64,000 nucleotides of DNA from UBA9160 sp035489755 (GTDB taxonomy: Bacteria > Myxococcota_A > UBA9160). Position numbers and translations under genes: made by a program. The notes under the pieces were generated by a model, which worked only from the letters and a program-made list of their open reading frames with translations, had not been told where the DNA came from and did not search any database. The first letter of the stretch is position 1. The number at the start of each line of letters is the position of its first letter. Below are positions 24,219-32,398 of this stretch, in pieces. Where the stretch lies: assembly GCA_035489755.1 (NCBI GenBank), contig DATGZK010000021.1, positions 1-64,000 of the forward strand, in the 5' to 3' direction.

Positions 24219-25030
24219 TGCGTCCCGGGCTGCCAGGCCGTCCATCCGTGCCGCGTTCGCTCGAAGACGTGCTCCATTTCTTCCTGCCGGAAGTGGAGGG
24301 CCCGAGCCCGGTTCCGCGCCACCGAGCGAGAGTGTCCGCCCATACCATCGTGGGTGTCCCGATCGGCGACTGCGACGTGGTGCGCGCCGCCTTCGTCTGG
24401 AACCTCGCCGTGGAAATCTCGCGGGCAGGAGCCTGCGCCACGGTCCTCGCGCCGGTGGCGGGAGACACCTCTTCGCTCTGGCCCGATCCGGGGCGCGGGC
24501 CCATGGGGAGCGAACTCGTCCTGACCTTCGCCGACGGAATGGCCGATCTTGCCCGCGCCGCAGCCGATCTAGCGCAAACGCGCGGCGCCGAGTCGCCCCC
24601 GGGCGCGGGCATCGTGCTGGTTCGACTGCCGCCGGCATGGCTTCCCAAAACGGCCGACGCGGGCGGCCTGCTTGGCCGGGTGCTCTTATTCACCTCGCCG
24701 GACGCGCGTGATCTGCTCGAGACGTACGCCTTGGTCAAGCACATTGTCTCCGTCGCCCCGATCTCGACGATCGGGATCACCGTCCACGGGGTGCGCTCGG
24801 TGGGGGAGGCGCGAGGAGCTTTCTCGCGGCTCACAGCCGCGAGCGAGCGGCACCTTTTTCGAGCCCTTGTCAGCTATGGCCTCATCGTCGACGACTTGCA
24901 CGTGTACCGCTCCATTCTGAACCGTCACGCCGTGGGGCTCGCCCACCCCCAAGCCGCCGCGAGCCGCTCGATCGGCGAGGTGGCGGGGCTCCTGCTCGGG
25001 GACCTTGCTCGGGAAGCCAGTCGTGGCTGA
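24218..25030 (+). CDS. MinD/FlhG-like protein without a P-loop, 270 aa
   Basis: The GTG at 24218 shares a base with the parA stop (TAGTG). From about residue 30 it reads TIVGVPIGDCDVVRAAFVWN, where active homologues have GKGGVGKT. The middle has LFTSPDARDLLETYALVKHI, and the end has STIGITVHGVRSVGEARGAF, HLFRALVSYGLIVDDLHVYR and ILNRHAVGLAHPQAAASRSI, matching the C-terminal half of FlhG/MinD proteins. The Walker A and acidic Walker B residues are missing, so it probably does not hydrolyse ATP. Likely an inactive partner of the upstream ParA-CBM protein. Confidence 0.75.
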   Translation: MRPGLPGRPSVPRSLEDVLHFFLPEVEGPSPVPRHRARVSAHTIVGVPIGDCDVVRAAFVWNLAVEISRAGACATVLAPVAGDTSSLWPDPGRGPMGSELVLTFADGMADLARAAADLAQTRGAESPPGAGIVLVRLPPAWLPKTADAGGLLGRVLLFTSPDARDLLETYALVKHIVSVAPISTIGITVHGVRSVGEARGAFSRLTAASERHLFRALVSYGLIVDDLHVYRSILNRHAVGLAHPQAAASRSIGEVAGLLLGDLAREASRG

Positions 25031-25607
25031 GCTCCAGCTGCTCGGATCGCTGCCACGGGCCGAGCTGCACGAGCGGGTGCGCGCCCGGATGGCGGAGTTC
25101 GGGGGGGCGCTCCGCATCCTCGCCGCGGACCTGCTCGGAGCGGAAGCGACGATCGACTGGATCGCCGTGGACGCGCAGGGCCAGGTGGCGGTGATTCTCC
25201 TCGGAACAGCGGGCCGGGAGCTCGAGCTCATCGCAACCGGCGTTGCGCAGCGGGCGTGGGTGGGCGCCCGGCTCAAAGACTGGCTGCAGCTCGCTCCCAA
25301 TCTCGGGCTGCGACCCGAGGCGAAGGTCCGGCTTCTGCTGCTCGGGACGGCGTTTGATGCGATCGCCTGCCAAGCGGCGGCAGCGCTTGGAGACGCGGTC
25401 GAGCTTTGGACCTACCGCGGGGTCCGCAATGGTGCCGGCGTCGATGTCCTCTTGGAGCGGGCCGCCGGCAGCCTGGCCCCCACGTCGTCCCCTGGGCCCC
25501 GCTCCCGTTCGCGAGGCGCGGGCACGACATCCCCCTTCCGCAGCGAACTGTCCGACGCCCAGCTCGGCCTCAGCGCTGCCGAACGGGCCGAGTTCGAGGG
25601 GGCCTGA
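25023..25607 (+). CDS. Protein resembling a degenerate PD-(D/E)XK nuclease fold, 194 aa
   Basis: The GTG at 25023 overlaps the preceding gene by 8 bases. The first ~135 residues contain TIDWIAVDAQGQVAVILLG, which has the shape of the nuclease core strand pair (IDxIAxDxxGxxxVIExK), but the catalytic ExK position is occupied by ILLG. A helix (ARLKDWLQLAPNLGL) and strand (VRLLLLGTAFDAIACQAAAA) follow, then a Pro/Ser/Arg-rich tail. Fold assignment is my inference from pattern; the function is unknown. It is the last gene of the MerR-ParA cassette and is followed by a terminator. Confidence 0.65.
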   Translation: MAELQLLGSLPRAELHERVRARMAEFGGALRILAADLLGAEATIDWIAVDAQGQVAVILLGTAGRELELIATGVAQRAWVGARLKDWLQLAPNLGLRPEAKVRLLLLGTAFDAIACQAAAALGDAVELWTYRGVRNGAGVDVLLERAAGSLAPTSSPGPRSRSRGAGTTSPFRSELSDAQLGLSAAERAEFEGA

Positions 25608-25627
25608 GGGCCGCCCGGTGACGATTC

Positions 25628-25649
25628 TTGTCCTTGACGGACAATTTTT
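25628..25649 (+). terminator. Rho-independent terminator of the ParA cassette
   Basis: Stem TTGTCC (25628-25633) / GGACAA (25639-25644) with loop TTGAC, followed directly by TTTTT (25645-25649), 21 bases after the last stop codon. This places the cassette end before the ECF sigma gene. Confidence 0.65.
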
Positions 25650-25745
25650 GACACCTCCCCAGCTCTCCTGGCCACTCCCAAAACGGGGGCCTCTGCCCTT
25701 TGGGCGGGGGATCGGGAGAATGGACCTGGGGACTGGGGAGGACAT

Positions 25746-26336
25746 GTGTTGGCTGCTGCCGAGTTGTCTTGGAGCGACCCCGCCGAACCGGCTACGGACG
25801 AAGGGCTCGTAAAGCGCGTCCTAGCGGGGGATGAAACTGCGTTCGAGTGCTTGTATTCCCGCTATTTCAATCGCATTTATCACTATCTGGAAAAGCGCTT
25901 ACGCAACCCCGCAGACACTGAAGAAACCGCCCAAGAGGTGTTCTTCAATGTCTTCTCGTCGATCGATTCCTATCGCGGTGAGGCGCCGTTCGTGGCTTGG
26001 GTCTTCGGGTTAACCCGTCGCACACTCGCCCGACGGTTCAAGAAGAAGCGCTACCCGACCGTGCCCCTCGGAGAGGACGAGATGGAGGGGGTGGATCTCT
26101 TGCTCTCGAGCATCCGGCGCGAGCCCGACCCGCTCGAGGCCTACGAGGCCACCGAGCGGCTGGCGCGGATGGCTGCCGCCGTCACCAACGAGCTCTCGAG
26201 TGAGCAGTGGAATCTCTTCCGTCTGCACCACTTACAAAACCGGCCAATTCAGGAGATCGCGCGCGACCTAGACAAAAGCGTCGACGCGGTGAAGTCGAAT
26301 CTCTACCGCGCGCGCAAGGTGCTGCTCGCACGATAG
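25746..26336 (+). CDS. ECF RNA polymerase sigma factor, 196 aa
   Basis: Region 2 spans about 20-90: GLVKRVLAGDETAFECLYSR, YFNRIYHYLEKRLRNPADTE, ETAQEVFFNVFSSIDSYRGE, APFVAWVFGLTRRTLARRF. Region 4 spans about 135-193: NELSSEQWNLFRLHHLQNRP, IQEIARDLDKSVDAVKSNLY, RARKVLLAR. The GTG at 25746 is used because GGGGAGG precedes it; an overlapping ATG is out of frame. No anti-sigma factor gene is adjacent, so control is probably transcriptional or by a distant partner. The next gene is 19 bases downstream. Confidence 0.93.
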   Translation: MLAAAELSWSDPAEPATDEGLVKRVLAGDETAFECLYSRYFNRIYHYLEKRLRNPADTEETAQEVFFNVFSSIDSYRGEAPFVAWVFGLTRRTLARRFKKKRYPTVPLGEDEMEGVDLLLSSIRREPDPLEAYEATERLARMAAAVTNELSSEQWNLFRLHHLQNRPIQEIARDLDKSVDAVKSNLYRARKVLLAR

Positions 26337-26355
26337 ACCGCGTTAAGGTCTCGCA

Positions 26356-27186
26356 ATGAACGCGGATGCTTTTGGAAGCGATCCCGGCGATCCCTTGGAT
26401 GTCTGGCTCGGGGAGCCCGCGGGGCACCCGCCGATTGCCGGGACGCGGCTGCAGCGGTTTGAGTTTGCAAGTCGTGGCGACCGGGTGCCGGGACGGCTTC
26501 TGCTCCCGGCGCTCCCGGGACGAAGGTTTCCCCTCGTCCTGCTGCAGCACGGTGCCGGAGGCTCAAAGGATTCCCCCTATCTTGACGCGGCGGCGGGGCC
26601 CTGGGTGCGAGGGGGTGCAGCCGTCGCCTCCATTGACTTCCCCCTTCATGGCGAGCGAGCCAGTGCGAAGCTCTCCGCGCGCGCCCTCGCTGAGATCAGC
26701 GCCGCGCTCGGCCGAACCGATGGGGTCTCCGGGCTTTGGGTGGAGTTCGTGCACCAGGCGGTGGGCGATTTGCGCCGTGCGCTCGATGCGCTGGAGGATC
26801 ACCCCGAACTTGAGATGAGCCGCTGCGCGTACGCGGGGTTCAGCATGGGAACCATCCTTGGCGCTTCCTTCTGCGGCATTGACCCTCGCCCCTGCGCCGC
26901 TGCGCTCGCAATCGGCGGTGGGGGCTTCGGTCCTTCCGAGGTCGATCCCGCCCGCTGGATCGGCCGCTTCGCACCGCGGCCGGTGTTGTTCGTGAACGCA
27001 TCGCGGGACGAACGGGTACCCCGGGCGGCCAGCGAAGCGCTCTTCGCCGCTGCCGGTGAGCCCAAGGAAATCACCTGGTTCGACTGCAGCCACTCCGAAC
27101 TCCCGGGCGCGGCCCTAAAGGCGATGTGGATTTTCTTGCAACGCCACCTCTTGCTCGCCGAGAAACCTCACACAACCGGCGGATAG
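26356..27186 (+). CDS. Alpha/beta-hydrolase (dienelactone-hydrolase-like), 276 aa
   Basis: Fold markers: VLLQHGAGGSKDSPYLDAAA (oxyanion HG), SIDFPLHGERAS, the nucleophile elbow AYAGFSMGTILGASF (GFSMG, Ser near residue 160), the acid strand PVLFVNASRDERVPRAASEA (Asp) and DCSHSELPGAA (His). The catalytic triad is therefore complete. Substrate unknown; the lack of a signal peptide places it in the cytoplasm. It may be co-transcribed with the ECF sigma gene. Its last 19 bases overlap the convergent EI24 gene. Confidence 0.87.
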   Translation: MNADAFGSDPGDPLDVWLGEPAGHPPIAGTRLQRFEFASRGDRVPGRLLLPALPGRRFPLVLLQHGAGGSKDSPYLDAAAGPWVRGGAAVASIDFPLHGERASAKLSARALAEISAALGRTDGVSGLWVEFVHQAVGDLRRALDALEDHPELEMSRCAYAGFSMGTILGASFCGIDPRPCAAALAIGGGGFGPSEVDPARWIGRFAPRPVLFVNASRDERVPRAASEALFAAAGEPKEITWFDCSHSELPGAALKAMWIFLQRHLLLAEKPHTTGG

Positions 27187-27965
27187 CGCAGAGCGAGCAG
27201 CGTCCCGCTGCTGACGAGGACCGGGAGAAAAAGAAAGTTCACGCCCGGTACGAGGAAGGCGAGGAACGCGGTCCCGCCGTAGCCGAGCATCACAGGCGCG
27301 TGCTCGACGACCCAGCGACGTCGGGTCGCGAAGGGCACGCCGCGGCGATCCAGCGTGTACGCGGCGTAGCTCAAGGGGAGAAAGAGCATTGTGACGAGCA
27401 CGAGAGCGGGAGCGGCCACCACCTGTCCGCCCGGCACCACGAACCCCACAACGACGATGGTGCCCTGAAGAGCAAAAAAGAAGGCGGTGCGGCGGAGCTC
27501 CTCGCGCGCCGCGCGCGCCCCGTCGCGCAGGAGCCCGGCGAACCCACCCCCTCCCGCGACCTCAACCCTGCCGAGGGTGAGAGCTTCCACCCGCCGGGAG
27601 AGCGCATCGAGGAACGGTGCGGAGAGAAGACTCGCGCTCAAGAACGCGAGGACGATGGCGCTCGCGCTCGCGGCGAGGAAGAGCAGTAGGCCGACAATCC
27701 CAAGCAGCGCCCGGGCCGGAGCCACCCAGAGCCACGAAACCAAAGAGTTCGCTTGAACAATCGGCATCCAGCCCGTGACAAACGCATGAAGCGGTGCCGC
27801 ATAGACAATGACAGCGACGAGCGCGGCCGTGCAGGTCGCCGCGGATGTCACGAAGGGAACGAGAGCCACGCCCCACAGGGCCCGCTCGCGACGCAGCATC
27901 CGCCAAGCCTCGAGGTGAAGCCGCGCACCTTCCGCCAGCGCCCCGATCCTGCGGGAGGGCCCCAT
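27168..27965 (-). CDS. EI24/CysZ-like membrane protein, 265 aa
   Basis: Four to six hydrophobic segments (WGVALVPFVTSAATCTAALV; GLLLFLAASASAIVLAFLSA; TAFFFALQGTIVVVGFVV; LGYGGTAFLAFLVPGVNFLF). The layout and the LLSAPFLDALSRRVEALTLG loop are typical of EI24-domain proteins, relatives of the sulfate permease CysZ. ATG start at 27965. No cysteine-biosynthesis gene is adjacent, so sulfate transport is not implied. Convergent with the hydrolase, divergent from the DsbA lipoprotein. Confidence 0.85.
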   Translation of the reverse strand: MGPSRRIGALAEGARLHLEAWRMLRRERALWGVALVPFVTSAATCTAALVAVIVYAAPLHAFVTGWMPIVQANSLVSWLWVAPARALLGIVGLLLFLAASASAIVLAFLSASLLSAPFLDALSRRVEALTLGRVEVAGGGGFAGLLRDGARAAREELRRTAFFFALQGTIVVVGFVVPGGQVVAAPALVLVTMLFLPLSYAAYTLDRRGVPFATRRRWVVEHAPVMLGYGGTAFLAFLVPGVNFLFLPVLVSSGTLLALRYPPVV

Positions 27966-28111
27966 TTGTTTTCCTCCCGAGGTCGTGGCGGGCCCGGCGC
28001 GTCTGCACCCTATGCTAGGGTTTGCTCCACCGCGCGTGCGAGCTGCCCGGTCGGCGCAGCGCCCCTCACGAGCCTGAGGGCGGCACGTGCTCCCGCGACC
28101 CAGGAGGTTCC

Positions 28112-29209
28112 ATGATCTCGCGCCTTCGTCTCGCTGCCGCAGCCTGCCTGCTGTGCGGGCTCTCGCTCGCGTGCTCCGCCCGCGAGGGCGCTTCGCCGGA
28201 AATGAGCTCGCCGAGTCGGCAGGTCGTCGCGGAGATGGCGGGCAAGCCCGTGACCCTCGCCGAGCTCGACGCCTGGATCAAGGAGGATCTCTACAAGCAC
28301 GAGGTGGCTCAGAAGAACCCTTCTGAGCTTTTCGAGCTGCGCTCGGATGCGCTCGACCGCATGCTGGCCGAGCAGCTTGTGGCCAACGAGGCCAAGCGCA
28401 GGGGCGTCACGATCGAGGATCTGATGAAGCAGGAGAGTGCCAAGGCGCCTGCGGTCACCGATGAGGAAGTCTCCGCGTTCTATGAACAGAACAAGGCCCG
28501 CGCCGGCGACAAGACGCTCGAGCAGCTGGCGGCCCCCATTCGCAACCACCTGGAACATCAGAAGAAGCAGGAAGCCTGGACCAACTACCTGAACGGCCTG
28601 CGCGAGCAGGCGAAGGTCGTGATCAAGCTCGAGGAGCCTCGCGTCAAGGTCGCCGCGAGCGGTCCGGCCCGGGGACCCGAGGGCGCTCCCGTGACGATTG
28701 TGGAGTTCAGCGATTTCCAGTGCCCGTACTGCCGCCGCGCCGAGAGCACCGTGAAGCAGGTGCTGGACCGCTACCGGGACCAGGTACGATTTGTGTATCG
28801 CCACTTCCCCCTGGAAATGCACCCGCGGGCGCGACCGGCCGCCGAAGCGGCAGCGTGCGCCGACGAGCAGGGGCGGTTCTGGGATTATCACGAGAAGCTA
28901 TTTTCGGGCGGGCTCGAAGATGCAGACCTGCAGCGCTATGCGACCGAGCTCGGCCTCGACAGCACCGCCTTCCAGCAGTGTGTCTCCCAGCATAAGACGA
29001 AGGACGTCGTGATGTCCGACTTCGAAGCCGGCAAGGCCGCCGGGGTCTCCGGCACTCCGGCGTTCTTCGTGAACGGCATCATGATCTCAGGCGCGCGTCC
29101 GGTCGACGCTTTTGCCAAGGTGATCGACAAAGAGCTCCAGCAGGGCGGGAACAAAGAGCTCCAACAGGGCGCGAACGAACTCCCAACGGGCGCGAAGACT
29201 GGCGGTTAG
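28112..29209 (+). CDS. Lipoprotein with SurA-N-like and DsbA-type thioredoxin domains, 365 aa
   Basis: CAGGAGG precedes the ATG at 28112. The signal peptide ends LLCGLSLAC with a lipobox Cys near residue 21. Residues ~35-170 resemble the SurA/PpiC N-terminal chaperone region (VTLAELDAWIKEDLYKHEVA; RLMLAEQL-like helix). Residues ~190-345 are a DsbA-like thioredoxin fold: PVTIVEFSDFQCPYCRRAES with a CPYC active site, FRYHFPLEMHP-type loop and GVSGTPAFFVNG with the cis-Pro. The C-terminus carries 24-base tandem repeats (29129-29152, 29153-29176 and a partial third), encoding KELQQG units. Likely a periplasmic thiol oxidoreductase or disulfide chaperone. Confidence 0.9.
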   Translation: MISRLRLAAAACLLCGLSLACSAREGASPEMSSPSRQVVAEMAGKPVTLAELDAWIKEDLYKHEVAQKNPSELFELRSDALDRMLAEQLVANEAKRRGVTIEDLMKQESAKAPAVTDEEVSAFYEQNKARAGDKTLEQLAAPIRNHLEHQKKQEAWTNYLNGLREQAKVVIKLEEPRVKVAASGPARGPEGAPVTIVEFSDFQCPYCRRAESTVKQVLDRYRDQVRFVYRHFPLEMHPRARPAAEAAACADEQGRFWDYHEKLFSGGLEDADLQRYATELGLDSTAFQQCVSQHKTKDVVMSDFEAGKAAGVSGTPAFFVNGIMISGARPVDAFAKVIDKELQQGGNKELQQGANELPTGAKTGG

Positions 29210-30558
29210 CCGGTCGCTCCCTCCATCTGGGCGAGCAGGCGGTCGCGTTCGGCGATCATTTTGGGCTCGCTCGATGCCTCGAGGTTCAGGCGCAGCACGG
29301 GTTCGGTGTTCGAGGGCCGCAGGTTGAACCACCAGTCCGGGTAGCGGACCAGAAGCCCATCCATGTGCGAGATTTCGCGTGCGTTCGCCGCCCGGTGCTC
29401 GGCCTCGACGCGGGCAAGCAAGCCGGGCACGTCCCGCACCTTTCGATTCAGCTCTCCCGTTGCGAAGTAGCGATCGAGCGGCGCAACGAGTGCGGAGAGC
29501 GGCTTGCGGGCGGTCGCCAGCAGATCAAGCACGGCCGCGAACGCTGCAAGACCGTCGTCGGCGACGAGGCTGGGCGTGAACCTGAAATAGAAGTGACCGG
29601 AAAGCTCGCCCGCGAAGATCGCTCCGCTCTCTCGCATCATCGCCTTCACGAACGAGTGTCCCACCCGGCACATCTGCGCGACGCCGCCTGCAGCCTCGAT
29701 GGCTTCCGCCGTCGAGCGGCTGGAACGCAAGTCGTAGAGAACGAGGCCTCCGGGCTGCTTGCGCAGCAGCGCTTGCGCCAAGAGGGCGGTGATGCGGTCT
29801 GACGAAACCGGCGTTCCGCGCTCGTCGACAAACACCGCGCGATCACCATCCCCGTCGAAGGCGACTCCCAGGTCCGCGCGGTGGCGCCGCACCGCGGCGA
29901 TCACGTCTTTCAAGTTCTCGGTCTTGAGGGGATCCGCCTCGTGATTCGGGAACGTCCCGTCGGGCTCGAAGTACAGTCGCTCGACCACGAGGGGAAGCCG
30001 CTCGAGGAGCGGCACGAGACCGACCGAACCCATTCCGTTTCCGCAGTCGATGGCGACGCGCAGGGGAGGACATTCGGCCGGGGCCAGCACGCGCACGTGT
30101 TCAACGTAGGGGGCGCGAAGGTCGAGCACCGTGACCCGGCCGGGGGGCTTGGAACCCGCCGAAGGGTCGAGGGCGGCGCTGATCTTCCCGATTTCCACAA
30201 GACCACTCGCGCCGCCGACCGGGATCGCGTGCTCGCGGCAGATCTTGAAGCCGTTGTACTGGGCAGGGTTGTGGGATGCGGTCACCATGATGCCCCCGCC
30301 CGCATCGAGGTGCTCCACCGCGAAATAGAGCATCGGCGTCGACACGAGGCCAAGATCCACCACGTCGACACCTTCCTCGCAAAGGCCGCGCACAAGGGCG
30401 CGGCTCAGCTCGGGCGAACTCGCCCGTGCATCGCGGCCGACCACGATGCAGCGGGCTCCGAGCACACATGCGGCGGCTCGGCCAATGCGATGGGCGGCGT
30501 CAGGAGCGAGCTCGCTCGGCACCACACCGCGGACGTCGTAGGCTTTGAAGATCGACAT
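29206..30558 (-). CDS. Phosphomannomutase/phosphoglucomutase
   Basis: Alpha-D-phosphohexomutase with all four family signatures: the phospho-Ser loop GIMVTASHNPAQYNGFKI (Ser near residue 96), the Mg loop GVAFDGDGDRAVFVDE, the sugar loop GELSGHFYFR and the phosphate loop RPSNTEPVLRLNLEA. FKAYDVRG at the N-terminus is typical of AlgC/ManB-type enzymes that interconvert mannose-1-P/6-P and glucose-1-P/6-P for polysaccharide or LPS precursors. 450 aa, normal. Its stop overlaps the convergent lipoprotein stop by three bases. Confidence 0.94.
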   Translation of the reverse strand: MSIFKAYDVRGVVPSELAPDAAHRIGRAAACVLGARCIVVGRDARASSPELSRALVRGLCEEGVDVVDLGLVSTPMLYFAVEHLDAGGGIMVTASHNPAQYNGFKICREHAIPVGGASGLVEIGKISAALDPSAGSKPPGRVTVLDLRAPYVEHVRVLAPAECPPLRVAIDCGNGMGSVGLVPLLERLPLVVERLYFEPDGTFPNHEADPLKTENLKDVIAAVRRHRADLGVAFDGDGDRAVFVDERGTPVSSDRITALLAQALLRKQPGGLVLYDLRSSRSTAEAIEAAGGVAQMCRVGHSFVKAMMRESGAIFAGELSGHFYFRFTPSLVADDGLAAFAAVLDLLATARKPLSALVAPLDRYFATGELNRKVRDVPGLLARVEAEHRAANAREISHMDGLLVRYPDWWFNLRPSNTEPVLRLNLEASSEPKMIAERDRLLAQMEGATG

Positions 30559-30688
30559 TCTGCGAGTTTAGGTTCGGGGGGCGGCGGACTTCCACAGCCC
30601 AAGGCTCGGTCGCCTCGGCTTGACCACGCACAGAGCGGGGGGCACCTTCCGCGGCTGCGTCCGCGGCTCGCGGACGGAGGTCTCGTCC

Positions 30689-30883
30689 ATGTTCGGGCTT
30701 CCGAAGCTGCTCTTGATTCTTCTCCTCGCGACCCTTGTCTTCGGCGCACGCCGCCTCCCCGAAATCGGCGCAGGCCTCGGCAAAGCGATCAAGAACTTCA
30801 AGGCGGCGCTAAGCGGCCAGGATGAGATCGACGTTACGCCGAAGAAGGACGAGATCGCGGACGGAAAGAGCCACAAGCCCTAG
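30689..30883 (+). CDS. tatA: Twin-arginine translocase subunit TatA
   Basis: 64 aa. An N-terminal transmembrane helix (MFGLPKLLLILLLATLVF), the conserved hinge FGARRLPEIGAGLGKAIKNF with the FG and LP pair, and a short amphipathic helix and charged tail give a canonical TatA/TatE. GGAGG lies before the ATG at 30689. No tatB or tatC is adjacent, so they must be elsewhere. Divergent from the phosphomannomutase, convergent with the zinc-ribbon gene. Confidence 0.92.
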   Translation: MFGLPKLLLILLLATLVFGARRLPEIGAGLGKAIKNFKAALSGQDEIDVTPKKDEIADGKSHKP

Positions 30884-30921
30884 CGCAGCGCTCTTGCGGT
30901 CCCTCGGTCCCTCCCCCTTGG

Positions 30922-32208
30922 TCAGCGCCGCCCATGCCTGGCTTTGCCCGTGCTCGGCGTTGGCGGCGGCGGGGGAGCCGGTGCGGGTTCGGGCGCCGGG
31001 ACAACCGAAGGAGGAGGAGGCGGCGGCGGAGGTTCGGCGGGCTGCACGGCGAGCGCGAAACTCTGCGCTTCGAGGGGCACGTTCTCGAGCACCGCAGCCA
31101 CAGCGACGCTCTCGCCCGGTGCGACCGGAGTCCAGGCGAGGGCCGCCGCACTTGTCGCCAGTCGCTCTCGCAGTCGGTCCGGACTCTCTTCTCGGACGGA
31201 CGCCTCCGAGAGCGCGAGCCCGGCAACCCCGGTCGCCGTAGCAAGCTCCTGGCCATGCGTTCCAAGCAGCGTGACCCGCACCGTCGCGCCGAGGCTGACC
31301 GGCTGTGAGCTGGGATTGCGCAGGCGGCCCGACACTACAAAAAGACGCCCGGCAACTGCATTTTCCAGAAGCCGCCCCTGAAGATCCTCAAGCGCGAGTT
31401 CGCCCACCTTCTGCGAGGACGGGAGCTCAGCGCGCGGGGCGCTGCCGGGTGCGAGGCTCAGCGCTGAAAGGGCAACCAGCAAGAGCGCGCTCAGCGCTCC
31501 GCCGGCAAACCGGGCAAGCCGCGAGAGGGGCCGCGCCGCAAGCTCTGGACCGCGTACAACCGGGACCGGACGGACGGACGCCTGCCGCGGTTTGCGCGCT
31601 GCGGCGCCGAGCGAGCTTGGGTCGGCAGGAGAAGTGCCACCCTCCGTTTCCCCGGCGGCGAGCTCCGGCTCCCCTTCACTGCGCGCCTCATTCGCGGCGA
31701 GGAAGTCCCAGCTCTCGGGATTCCCAAGCTCGTCGATGGAGACCGCTACGTCGCTGCGACCGCTCCGGGGCCTCTCCGACTGGCGGCCGCGCGTCGATCC
31801 AGACCCCTTCTCGGCGGCCTCGGTTCCAGGAGCCGGGCGCTCGTCGTTGAACTGCCAGTCGCTTTCATCTTCCCCTGCTTGGCCAGCCGAGGTGGGAGAG
31901 CCCTCGCCGCCGGAGGAGCGAGCACTGCGCTGCGGGGGGATGCGTCCGCCAAACTGGTGGGTCGCGCTGCTGAGATCGCCGTCTTGAGGAAGCGCCACCG
32001 AAAGATCGTGCGTGGGGCCGGGTGCAAACATCGGCCGCCGCGCCGTCTCGCTCGCTGCGGCGTGGATGAGATCGTCCTTGCTGGCACCCGGTCGCATCAC
32101 GAAGAACGCATGCTTGCAGCGCGAGCAGCGGACGCGGACTCCGCCCTCGGGCACGCGTGCATCGTCGAGCTGGAAGCGAGTGCGACAACGCTCGCACGCG
32201 ACGATCAT
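30922..32208 (-). CDS. MJ0042-type zinc-ribbon membrane protein with DUF3426-like C-terminus, 428 aa
   Basis: The first 40 residues are an MJ0042 zinc finger: MIVACERCRTRFQLDDARVP then VRCSRCKHAFFVMRP (CxxC...CxxC). A long acidic and Ser-rich linker follows. A single membrane helix (GALSALLLVALSALSLAPG, about 245-265) precedes a beta-rich domain (VVSGRLRNPSSQPVSLGATV), as in DUF3426 proteins, and a Pro-rich tail. The topology, a cytoplasmic zinc ribbon with an outside beta domain, suggests an envelope sensor or assembly factor, but no function is established. Divergent from the ArsA-type genes. Confidence 0.85.
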   Translation of the reverse strand: MIVACERCRTRFQLDDARVPEGGVRVRCSRCKHAFFVMRPGASKDDLIHAAASETARRPMFAPGPTHDLSVALPQDGDLSSATHQFGGRIPPQRSARSSGGEGSPTSAGQAGEDESDWQFNDERPAPGTEAAEKGSGSTRGRQSERPRSGRSDVAVSIDELGNPESWDFLAANEARSEGEPELAAGETEGGTSPADPSSLGAAARKPRQASVRPVPVVRGPELAARPLSRLARFAGGALSALLLVALSALSLAPGSAPRAELPSSQKVGELALEDLQGRLLENAVAGRLFVVSGRLRNPSSQPVSLGATVRVTLLGTHGQELATATGVAGLALSEASVREESPDRLRERLATSAAALAWTPVAPGESVAVAAVLENVPLEAQSFALAVQPAEPPPPPPPPSVVPAPEPAPAPPPPPTPSTGKARHGRR

Positions 32209-32398
32209 GCGCCCCTCGTTTCGCCCGCTCCCGTCGGGCCCGCCCCCGCGCCTCGTGCTAGGGTGGGCGAGCGCATTCGCCGGCCGCCGCGTGCTCTTGT
32301 GCGCGTCGGACCGCGCCGAGCGCGCGATCTCCCATGGGTTTCGGCGGCGCGGCGAGCTCGCTTGAGCCGCGGACCCGAGGCGACCGCGGAGGGTCCGA

